Source of the DNA: Algoriphagus pacificus
GTDB lineage: Bacteria; Bacteroidota; Bacteroidia; Cytophagales; Cyclobacteriaceae
Length of the DNA: 64,000 nt
Direction: 5' to 3'
Assembly (NCBI RefSeq): GCF_017254845.1
Contig: NZ_JAFKCU010000002.1
Coordinates: forward strand, 806,001 to 870,000
A program made the position numbers and the translations under genes. Under the pieces are notes generated by a model, which ran no database searches, was not told the origin of the DNA, and saw only the letters and a list, made by a program, of their open reading frames with translations. Positions 55,041 to 64,000 of this stretch are shown in pieces (positions within the stretch are counted from its first letter, which is position 1; each line of letters begins with the position of its first letter).

Positions 55041-55378
55041 TTAGGCTTGAAAATCAAATATTTTTTCTGTCAATGCCCATCTCCAATTGGGTGGAGTTCC
55101 GGGAAGATTGGTCTGGTATTGACCAAGAAATGCTTCCCATTCCTGCACTTTTGGATTGGCATCATCCAATTTAGCTTTTTTCTCAAAGGAAAATTCTTCA
55201 TTCCCCACCAAGATCATGGTTAATCTGTTTCTCCAACGATAAATACTCATTTGTAGCACTCCAGCTACTCGGATGCTTTCGATGATTTCAGGAGCAACGG
55301 ACTCATGACATTTGACATATGCTTGAATTGCCTCCTCTTCATCTTTGAGATCACAGATCAATACAAATGTTTGGGTTT

Positions 55379-55382
<4 letters not shown>
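55041..55382 (-). CDS. L-rhamnose/L-fucose mutarotase
   Basis: 113 residues of the RhaM fold: CDLKDEEEAIQAYVKCHESVAPEIIESIRVAGVLQMSIYRW, with the conserved His and Glu, and a C-terminal EWEAFLGQYQTNLPGTPPNWRW. It interconverts the alpha and beta anomers of a deoxyhexose. Neighbouring FucP and fuconate enzymes make L-fucose the likely sugar. Overlaps fucP by four bases. Confidence 0.9.
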
Positions 55383-57480
<2,098 letters not shown>

Positions 57481-57488
57481 TCAATAAT

Positions 57489-58319
57489 TTATTCTTTTAT
57501 CCCGTAAAAATCAGCTGCGTTTTTGCCCAAAATCTGATTCTTTTCAGTTGGAGAAAGCGTATCTGTAAATCTTTCTACCAAGTCAAAAACCTGTTCGTAA
57601 GCACCTGCCACTAGACATACTGGCCAGTCTGAGCCAAACATCAGGCGTTTGGGGCCAAAAAGCTCCAAAGCAATTTCCATGTATTGCTGAAAATCTTCTT
57701 TTGTCCAGTCTTTCCAGTTTGCTTCAGTGACCATTCCAGAGATTTTGCAGGAAACATAATCCCGCTCTGCGATCAGTGCGAGCTCTTTTTTCCATTCCCT
57801 CCAGATTCCCAGTTTGATATTTGGTTTCGCCAAATGATCTATGACAAAGGCTTGTTCTGGGCTTGATTTAAGAAACTTCAAAGTGGCCTCCAGTTGGTTA
57901 TGAAAAATGAGGATATCATAGGCATAGCCTCGTTTCCCGATTTTTTCAATGCCTCGGATAAACTCTTTTCGAAGCATGTATTCGACAGGCTTGGACTGAA
58001 GTACTTCGCGATAGCCTTTTAACTTGGAATGACTGGAAAACTGGTCCAGATCTTTGTCCAGATCATCACTGGCGAGGTCAGCCCAACCGACCACTGCTTT
58101 GATCTCTTGGTATTCATCTGCCAGATCAATCAAGAAAGCCGTTTCATGAAAACTTTCATCTGCTTGCACGGCTACACAGCCATCTATCTGGTGTTCAGAA
58201 AGTAGAGGAAGTAAGTCATCCGGAAGAAAATTCTTCTGGATGACTTTCATATCATCATTGATCCATTCGTGTTTTTTTGGATTATACTTCCAAAAATGCT
58301 GGTGAGCATCTAGTCTCAT
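57489..58319 (-). CDS. Amidohydrolase family, candidate L-fuconolactonase
   Basis: 276 residues of the COG3618 amidohydrolase family. RLDAHQHFWKY carries the first metal His pair, AVVGWADLASDD and FVIDHLAKP (His) follow, and LMFGSDWPVC supplies the catalytic Asp. This family contains the L-fucono-1,5-lactonase that opens the lactone formed by fucose dehydrogenase. Its start overlaps the FAH gene by four bases. Confidence 0.9.
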   Translation of the reverse strand: MRLDAHQHFWKYNPKKHEWINDDMKVIQKNFLPDDLLPLLSEHQIDGCVAVQADESFHETAFLIDLADEYQEIKAVVGWADLASDDLDKDLDQFSSHSKLKGYREVLQSKPVEYMLRKEFIRGIEKIGKRGYAYDILIFHNQLEATLKFLKSSPEQAFVIDHLAKPNIKLGIWREWKKELALIAERDYVSCKISGMVTEANWKDWTKEDFQQYMEIALELFGPKRLMFGSDWPVCLVAGAYEQVFDLVERFTDTLSPTEKNQILGKNAADFYGIKE

Positions 58320-59176
58320 GCTTCAGGATCATTTATTGCCACTTGACGGGAAACTCCCAATCCATCAATTCCCAACTCCACAACATCTCCTTCTGAAAGG
58401 TATTTTGGTGGGTCAAAGCCTAAGCCAACCCCAGCCGGAGTACCAGTTGAAATAACATCGCCTGGTAGCAAAGTCATGTATTGGCTGAGATGCTCAATCA
58501 AAGTCGGGATGTCAAAAACCAAATCGGAAGTGTTGCTGTCTTGGATGGTTTCCCCATTTAGCTTTAGCCAAAGTCTCAGGTTGTGAGGATCAGGGATTTC
58601 AAATTTAGTCGCCAAAAATGGACCCAGCGGAGCAAAATTATCAGCACTTTTTCCTTTGACCCATTGGCCGCCATGACGCAATTGAAAATCTCTTTCGCTG
58701 ACATCGTTGTGTAGGCAATATCCAGCAATATAGTCTATTGCATTTTCCTTGCTCACATATTTAGCGCGCTTACCGATGACCACAGCAAGTTCTACTTCCC
58801 AGTCTGTGGCTACCGAGTTTTTAGGAATATAGATTGGATCAAAAGGGCCGCAAAGAGAAGAAGTTGCTTTCATGAAAATGATAGGAATCTCAGGCACTGC
58901 CATCCCAGATTCAATGGCATGCTTGCGGTAGTTCAGACCAATACAAACAATTTTGGATGGACGAGCAACTGGAGAACCAATTCTGGAGTTTTCCGGGATT
59001 TTATTAAGACTTTCAAGATTTGCTTCCAGCCAAGCATCCAAACGGTCGAGCCCGTTATTTTCGAAAAAAGCCTCGTTCCAGTCTTCCTGAAATGCAGAGC
59101 AATCCAAATAATTTCCTGCTGCATCTATAATCCCTGGCTTTTCTTTGCCGGCCTCGCCGAATCGTATAAGTTTCAT
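58316..59176 (-). CDS. Fumarylacetoacetate hydrolase family, candidate 2,4-diketo-3-deoxy-L-fuconate hydrolase
   Basis: 286 residues. The FAH fold shows IGLNYRKHAIESG, the metal ligands Glu127 and Glu129 in DWEVELAVVIG, Asp158 in HNDVSERDFQ, and the catalytic-loop GQWVKGKSADNFAPLGP. In the non-phosphorylating L-fucose pathway a member of this family cleaves the diketo acid to pyruvate and L-lactate. The assignment is from the cluster. Confidence 0.92.
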   Translation of the reverse strand: MKLIRFGEAGKEKPGIIDAAGNYLDCSAFQEDWNEAFFENNGLDRLDAWLEANLESLNKIPENSRIGSPVARPSKIVCIGLNYRKHAIESGMAVPEIPIIFMKATSSLCGPFDPIYIPKNSVATDWEVELAVVIGKRAKYVSKENAIDYIAGYCLHNDVSERDFQLRHGGQWVKGKSADNFAPLGPFLATKFEIPDPHNLRLWLKLNGETIQDSNTSDLVFDIPTLIEHLSQYMTLLPGDVISTGTPAGVGLGFDPPKYLSEGDVVELGIDGLGVSRQVAINDPEA

Positions 59177-59298
59177 AACAGTTTCTTGTAATAAATATTG
59201 AATTTCACGTATTGGGTCAAAAGTTTTGGATTCAAAAAGCTAATTTAAATTTGGAATAAGTTATTGATTTTCAAAACCTTAATTTATTGTTGATTGAG

Positions 59299-60054
59299 TT
59301 ACATTTTCAGACCTAAGAATCCTCCGTCAATCGGGATATCAGTGCCTGTGAAGAAACTTCCTGCATCCGAACTGATAAAGTAAGCAAGTTCGGCAATTTC
59401 TTCTGGCGTACCCATCCTGCCTATAGGCTGGGTTGCAGATAATTTTTCAAACATTTCTTTTTCCTGGCCTGGGTAATTTTTCGCCAAAAAACCATCTACA
59501 AATGGAGTGTGGACTCTTCCCGGTGAAATGCAATTACATCGGATTCCATCTTGAACGTAATCCCTGGCAATGCTTAAAGTCATGGAATAAGCCGCTCCTT
59601 TAGTCATACTGTAAGCAAACCGGTCTGGAATCCCGATGGTAGCAGCCACAGAGGCCATGTTCAAAATCGAACCTCCACCATCTTGTTTTATTTTCGGCAA
59701 AGCAGCACGGGTACAATTGAACATCCCCTTCACATTGACCTGAAAAAGCCTGTCAAAATCTTCCTCACTGGTATTTTCCAGATTGCCCACATGACTAACT
59801 CCTGCATTATTAATCAATACATCGATTTTGCCTGGGATACTTTGGATAGCCTGTTCAGCTTCAGAAGTAGAAGCGATATTGCATTTTATGAACTCTGCTT
59901 TTTGTCCTTCGGCAGCTAGTTCTTGGCTGATTTCATTACCAGCATCATTTAAGTCCAGGAAGTAAACATGGGATTGTTCCTTTGCAAATTTTTTTACCAT
60001 GGCCAGACCTATTCCGCTGGCACCTCCTGTTATTACAATTACTTTGTCTTTCAT
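59299..60054 (-). CDS. SDR oxidoreductase, candidate 2-keto-3-deoxy-L-fuconate dehydrogenase
   Basis: 251 residues: GGASGIG (10-16), NNAGVSHVG, NMASVAATIG, Tyr148 and Lys152 in AYSMTKGA, and a C-terminal DIPIDGGFLGLKM. It closely resembles SDRs annotated as 2-keto-3-deoxy-L-fuconate dehydrogenase, which would pair with the FAH-family gene next to it. A 122-base gap separates the two. Substrate inferred. Confidence 0.92.
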   Translation of the reverse strand: MKDKVIVITGGASGIGLAMVKKFAKEQSHVYFLDLNDAGNEISQELAAEGQKAEFIKCNIASTSEAEQAIQSIPGKIDVLINNAGVSHVGNLENTSEEDFDRLFQVNVKGMFNCTRAALPKIKQDGGGSILNMASVAATIGIPDRFAYSMTKGAAYSMTLSIARDYVQDGIRCNCISPGRVHTPFVDGFLAKNYPGQEKEMFEKLSATQPIGRMGTPEEIAELAYFISSDAGSFFTGTDIPIDGGFLGLKM

Positions 60055-60117
60055 GATTCTAATTGAAAAATTAAGATAGGGCTGTGCGAGACTATTCGCA
60101 AAATAAAAACTACCTAT

Positions 60118-61197
60118 CTAAAGATTAATAGTTTTACCGGTTTTTACCGACTCATCGCAGGCAAATGCTATTTTCAGACTATTTAATGCATCTTCTAAAT
60201 GAGCGTCAAGGTATAAGTCATTTTGGATAACATTGAGAAAATACGCTTGTTCCCGATTGCAGAGTTCCTGATGATCCGGTTCATCTGTCATATCAATCCA
60301 CTCATCTGCTTTGGTAAATTTATTGTTAGCGTCAATTTCAGCATGATGAATCCGAATTGATTCGGTTTTGGTATGGCTGTCCACATGGTCTGACTTACCT
60401 GAAGCTCCCGCATCTTTGGCTGTGATCGAAACAGATCCTTTTGGACCGAACACATCTTTGACAAAGAATGCAGTTTCGCTGACCATCGGACCCCAACCCG
60501 CTTCATACCATCCAACACTTCCGTCCTCAAAGCGAATCTGTAACTGGCCATAATTGTAATTATCCTTAGCAATATCTTCTGTCAATCTTGCTCCAATTGC
60601 TGAAACAGAAAGTGGTTTTGATCTGGTCATTTGACACATGACGTCGATGTAATGAACTCCACAGTCCACTATGGGACTTAGACTTTTCATCAAATTACGA
60701 TGGACATCCCACATATAGCCATGACTCTGTTGATTCAGATTCATCCGCATGACTAGTGGTTTTCCCATTTTACTGGCTTCTTCAATAAATCGAATCCAAG
60801 AAGGGTGATGTCTCAAAATATAACCCACAACCACTTTTTTATTTCTTTCCTTGGCTTTTTCGATGATCCTCTCGCAGCCAAGGATGGAGTCTGCCAAAGG
60901 CTTTTCTATGAAAACATGACAATTGGAATCCAGTGCTTTCAAAGCAAATTCCTCATGTGTATCAGGATAAGTACTTATGCATACAGCATCAGGTTGAGTT
61001 GCTATTAATGCTTGGTCAAAGTCTTCAAAAAGCGGATAACCCGAACCTAGTTTTTCATTTAGTCTGATTTTGCTGTTTCCTCTTGCTACTAAGCCGCAGA
61101 TTTCAAATTCACTCATTTGATGGTATGCAGCTGCATGGGAAGCCCCCATATTACCGCAGCCGACAATTAGGATTCTGATTGGGTTTATTGAGTTCAT
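60118..61197 (-). CDS. Gfo/Idh/MocA family oxidoreductase
   Basis: 359 residues. The NAD-binding segment is VGCGNMGASHAAAYH (12-26), and the catalytic Lys is in HVFIEKPLADS (about 98). The C-terminal alpha/beta domain includes DCGVHYIDVMCQM with the catalytic Asp/His. The family oxidises or epimerises sugars and sugar acids. It may extend the cluster to related deoxysugars; its substrate is unknown. Confidence 0.92.
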   Translation of the reverse strand: MNSINPIRILIVGCGNMGASHAAAYHQMSEFEICGLVARGNSKIRLNEKLGSGYPLFEDFDQALIATQPDAVCISTYPDTHEEFALKALDSNCHVFIEKPLADSILGCERIIEKAKERNKKVVVGYILRHHPSWIRFIEEASKMGKPLVMRMNLNQQSHGYMWDVHRNLMKSLSPIVDCGVHYIDVMCQMTRSKPLSVSAIGARLTEDIAKDNYNYGQLQIRFEDGSVGWYEAGWGPMVSETAFFVKDVFGPKGSVSITAKDAGASGKSDHVDSHTKTESIRIHHAEIDANNKFTKADEWIDMTDEPDHQELCNREQAYFLNVIQNDLYLDAHLEDALNSLKIAFACDESVKTGKTINL

Positions 61198-61254
61198 AAA
61201 ATCGGTTTTCTGAAGAGTGAAAATTTAAAAAATGGAGGTGATCACCATTTCTAT

Positions 61255-61842
61255 TTATTTCTGTAGTTTTTCAATTTTCGAACCTGAAAGATATTTGATT
61301 TTAATCTTCATGTTTACAGGTTCCAATGGCTCATCTTTATCATTGGTAGGTGCATTTGCTATTTTTTCTACCACATCCATTCCGTCAATTACATGCCCAA
61401 AAACTGTATAGTCTCCATCCAATCGATGGACCCCTTCAGGATTTTGAATGATATAAAACTGGCATCGAGCACTGATTTTTTGTGGATTGCCATCTCTTCC
61501 TGCCCCCACGGCTCCATACTTGTGCGTGAGCTCCGGGGTAATTTCAGGTGCCAATAAGTATTCTGGATCATTGAAGCCTTCTGGTGTGTCGGGGCAGCCA
61601 CCTTGGTTGACGAAGTTTGGGATGACTCTGTTAAAAGTCAAAGTGTCCCAGTATCCAGCATTCGCCAAATCAATAAAGCTATCCCGATGGTTTGGAGTTC
61701 TGTCATCCAAGGAAATCAAGATCTTACCATAAGGAGTTTTGATCTCTCCGACAGGTACTTTCTCCTGCTTTTGTGCCATTCCAAATGTCAAAGAAGCCAA
61801 TAATATAAAAATCGTCAGAGGAAGTGATCGGATTTGAAGCAT
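61255..61842 (-). CDS. Cyclophilin-type peptidyl-prolyl isomerase, exported
   Basis: 195 residues with signal peptide (to about residue 23, FGMAQ). Cyclophilin core: LTFNRVIPNFVNQGG (Arg of the active site), SARCQFYIIQ and DYTVFGHVIDGMDVVEKI. The spacing is consistent with a periplasmic prolyl isomerase. It lies 58 bases upstream of the Gfo/Idh gene on the same strand; a link to the cluster is not implied. Confidence 0.93.
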   Translation of the reverse strand: MLQIRSLPLTIFILLASLTFGMAQKQEKVPVGEIKTPYGKILISLDDRTPNHRDSFIDLANAGYWDTLTFNRVIPNFVNQGGCPDTPEGFNDPEYLLAPEITPELTHKYGAVGAGRDGNPQKISARCQFYIIQNPEGVHRLDGDYTVFGHVIDGMDVVEKIANAPTNDKDEPLEPVNMKIKIKYLSGSKIEKLQK

Positions 61843-61945
61843 GGATCGTAAGTTATTTTTAAGTTAAATATATAACCATTTGAAATTGGAATTGAAGGAA
61901 AATTATTTTATTTCGGTTTCTATTGTTGGGAATTAATAATAAATA

Positions 61946-63166
61946 ATGAGTGAAAAGTATACTTCTGATAGTGAACTAGAAAGATTATTGTCTTTAAGTA
62001 ATTTAGATTTGGATTATTATGATGGTAAACATGGCGTAAATTGGCTAGCCGAAATGGCTGCCATTGTTGCAGGAACCAAAGTATCGCTAGTAAACCTTAT
62101 CGATTCCTATACACAATGGAGTATTGCTAAAGTTGGATTAGATATTACCCAAATGCCTCGTGAAGACTCTGTTTGCCAGTATACTATGGAAAAGGAAGAG
62201 GGTGAAGAATTTGAGGTAAACGACCTAAGTCAAGATGATCGGTTCAAAGAGAAATTTTATGTCAAAGATGATCCCAATTTGACTTATTATTTTGGAGTCC
62301 CCCTAACCACTTCTGAAGGATATAATCTTGGTGCTCTGTGTGTGATGGATGTTGAAGCCAAGCAAATAGCTTCTGAAAAAAGAGAGCTTTTGAAATTAAT
62401 AGCCAGACAGATAGTAGATCGATTAAAGATTAACAGCAAACTGGCCGAGCTCAAATCCCAAATGGCTGAGATCCTTCAAAATCAAAAGAAAATGGCGCAT
62501 GATGTGCGAGGACCGATTAGTGGGATTGTTGGATTAGCGGAAATTATCAAAATGCAGGGAGAGGAAAATCCAATGGATGAGGTTCTGGAATACATGGATC
62601 TAATCCAGAAAAGTGGAAACTCAATTTTGGATTTGGCGGATGAGATACTCAGTCAGAATTTTGATTCTCGGCTTCAGATGATGCGAGAGCCAAAAGAAAA
62701 TGAATTAAATTTGCTGATTTTCAAGAGTAAAATCATGGACCTTTTTGCTCCCCAGGCTATGGTCAAAAAATTGAATTTTACTGTAGAACTAGGAGAGGAA
62801 AATCACTTTTATCCCTTTCGTAAATCAAAATTGATGCAGATAGTTGGGAACCTGATTTCTAACTCCATCAAATTCACTCCGGCTTACGGTTCAGTTGCGG
62901 TTTTATTAGCGATGGAATGTACCGATAAGATTCAGAATTTGACTATTAAAGTGGCTGATACCGGTACAGGTATCCCTCAGTCCAAAATAGATCAGATTCT
63001 CTCGAGCACTGCAACGAGTGAAAAGGGAACTTCAGGAGAGAAAGGATTTGGCTTTGGTTTGAATGTAGTTGTGAAACTTGTCAGTGAAATAGGAGGGGAA
63101 TTGACGATCAAATCTGAAGAAGGAAATGGGACGACTTTTACGATCAATGTTCCTTTCAACCAGTAG
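61946..63166 (+). CDS. GAF-domain sensor histidine kinase
   Basis: 406 residues without membrane helices. GAF domain (about 15-165: VSLVNLIDSYTQWSIAKVGL, FGVPLTTSEGYNLGALCVMDV). HisKA with the phosphoacceptor His185 in KKMAHDVRGPISGIVGLAE. HATPase with NLISNSIKFTP, DTGTGIPQ and GFGFGLNVV. It is a cytoplasmic sensor; the GAF ligand is unknown. No response regulator is adjacent. The 3' end overlaps the convergent acyltransferase by 11 bases. Confidence 0.95.
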   Translation: MSEKYTSDSELERLLSLSNLDLDYYDGKHGVNWLAEMAAIVAGTKVSLVNLIDSYTQWSIAKVGLDITQMPREDSVCQYTMEKEEGEEFEVNDLSQDDRFKEKFYVKDDPNLTYYFGVPLTTSEGYNLGALCVMDVEAKQIASEKRELLKLIARQIVDRLKINSKLAELKSQMAEILQNQKKMAHDVRGPISGIVGLAEIIKMQGEENPMDEVLEYMDLIQKSGNSILDLADEILSQNFDSRLQMMREPKENELNLLIFKSKIMDLFAPQAMVKKLNFTVELGEENHFYPFRKSKLMQIVGNLISNSIKFTPAYGSVAVLLAMECTDKIQNLTIKVADTGTGIPQSKIDQILSSTATSEKGTSGEKGFGFGLNVVVKLVSEIGGELTIKSEEGNGTTFTINVPFNQ

Positions 63167-64000
63167 TTTGCGACTCCAGACTTTTCTTTTGATTGTTGAC
63201 AGGATTGGCATACATGGCTAGGAAGTTCTTGACCATCAGCGCATTCTTAGTATCTACCTTTTCAATCAGGCGTTTTTCAAAATCACTTTTCTCTGCCGCT
63301 GTGTAGCAACCACTGTATTCCTCATTTCCGTAAAGCAAGTCATGAGCAATGTAATTACTAGGCCAAAGTTTGTAGCCTTTCCAGATTCTTTGATCAATAA
63401 TAGAAGCTAAGTGAGACAGCTTTTCTGCTTGATTGATATCCATCTTGGCAATTTCTGAAATCTCCTCATCTAGAATTCCGTTTACCTGAATGTGAATCCT
63501 TTTCTTGGTACCCATAATACCTCTTAACAGATTCAAAAAGTCCTCATTTTCACTTTTGATATACTTTTCATCCCGGGATTTAGCCAATAATTCAGGCATC
63601 TTCAAGATATCTGTTGGATCGTATTCGTAAGAAATAGAAATAGGTACTAGTTTGATTTTCTCGAAATAACCAAAGGGATTTGGTCCTTCTTCGCAAAGCG
63701 TAAGCATTTTTAAAACCCCTCGATGGGTGGCATCATTTCCATCCTTTGTTCTTCCTTCTTTTTGAGCTGTCCAAACAGATCTATTTTCATGAAGGAGTGA
63801 CTTTTTGATGTATTCTGAGGTAATCAATGAACTTTCCAAAAGAGCCCGGCCTTGCACGCCTCTTTTGATGGCAAAATTTCTATTCAGCCTCGAAAGCGTA
63901 TGCAAAAATGGTTTTTTGATCAAATTGTCTCCGATCGCAGAGGTGGTTAAAACCAATCCGTTCTCGTACAAACTGGCATTCAGAAGCGAAGTGTCCAGCA
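63156..64000 (-). CDS. PlsC-like 1-acyl-glycerol-3-phosphate acyltransferase, 5'-truncated
   Basis: The frame stays open through base 64000 (visible start residues LDTSLLNASLYENG), so the N-terminus is outside the window. LDTSLLN looks like the end of the H-x4-D acyltransferase motif, and VWTAQKEGRTKDG like the substrate-phosphate EGT(R) motif. About 280 residues are visible, including a long C-terminal region beyond the acyltransferase domain. It transfers an acyl group to a lipid phosphate or a related acceptor. The assignment is good for the family, weaker for the substrate. Confidence 0.8.
   Translation of the reverse strand, partial: LDTSLLNASLYENGLVLTTSAIGDNLIKKPFLHTLSRLNRNFAIKRGVQGRALLESSLITSEYIKKSLLHENRSVWTAQKEGRTKDGNDATHRGVLKMLTLCEEGPNPFGYFEKIKLVPISISYEYDPTDILKMPELLAKSRDEKYIKSENEDFLNLLRGIMGTKKRIHIQVNGILDEEISEIAKMDINQAEKLSHLASIIDQRIWKGYKLWPSNYIAHDLLYGNEEYSGCYTAAEKSDFEKRLIEKVDTKNALMVKNFLAMYANPVNNQKKSLESQTTG

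Overview
The window reads as ordinary chromosome of a Bacteroidota bacterium, most likely Cyclobacteriaceae (Algoriphagus-like). Support comes from moderate-to-low GC, no consistent Shine-Dalgarno sequences, a few promoters resembling the Bacteroidota form TTTG-N19-TAnnTTTG, many short-signal lipoproteins, and Bacteroidota-typical genes and order (miaB / sigma-54 activator / lptE / TPR protein / secG / groES-groEL; DUF3822 beside coaD; DUF6090; DUF1573). No rRNA, tRNA, CRISPR array, transposase or prophage gene was recognised. The first and last genes (an aldo/keto reductase and a PlsC-like acyltransferase) are cut by the window edges.

Layout. 1-3.1 kb: aldo/keto reductase and a penicillin-acylase-type lipoprotein. 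4.0-6.6 kb: a photobiology cluster (DUF2805, flavin reductase, a 48-residue DUF2256 zinc-finger protein, and a cryptochrome/photolyase of the Fe-S type that has lost its Fe-S cysteines). 6.56-6.88 kb: a dense array of short hairpins, then ssb. 7.5-10.4 kb: an accessory island with two attC-like palindromes around an alpha/beta hydrolase, a proteasome-beta-like Ntn hydrolase and a DUF6090 protein. 10.7-25.5 kb: mostly housekeeping and metabolic singletons (SRPBCC, DUF1801, DUF2200, TPR lipoprotein, isoquinoline-oxidoreductase-type molybdoenzyme pair, tandem SGNH hydrolase, GNATs, PLP enzyme, VOC protein, S10 peptidase, serine hydrolase, response regulator). 25.6-34.1 kb: groEL-groES, sterol desaturase, and the secG/lptE/sigma-54 regulator/miaB operon. 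34.2-38.7 kb: dinB, pabB, YceI lipoprotein, gamma carbonic anhydrase.

38.77-43.69 kb is the most distinctive block: a tight five-gene operon of alpha/beta esterase, RimK/Ddl-like ATP-grasp ligase, GCS2-type carboxylate-amine ligase, class I glutamine amidotransferase and a second ATP-grasp-like protein. It looks like a pathway that makes or tailors an amide- or peptide-linked small molecule, product unknown. 43.7-49.5 kb carries pyrE, two NUDIX proteins, coaD, DUF3822, a pseudopilin-like protein, a RecD-like helicase and a DUF1573 protein. 51.6-53.3 kb is an ABC exporter.

54.1-61.2 kb (minus strand) is a sugar-acid catabolic cluster: esterase, L-rhamnose/L-fucose mutarotase, FucP symporter, two SDR dehydrogenases, a fuconolactonase-like amidohydrolase, an FAH-family hydrolase and a Gfo/Idh/MocA oxidoreductase. 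It fits the non-phosphorylating L-fucose route to pyruvate and lactate, but no fuconate dehydratase is present here. A cyclophilin, a GAF histidine kinase and the truncated acyltransferase close the window.

Best leads for new biology: the amidoligase operon, the lone proteasome-like hydrolase between attC-like sites, the GCGAAGC mini-hairpin array, and the photolyase without its iron-sulfur ligands.
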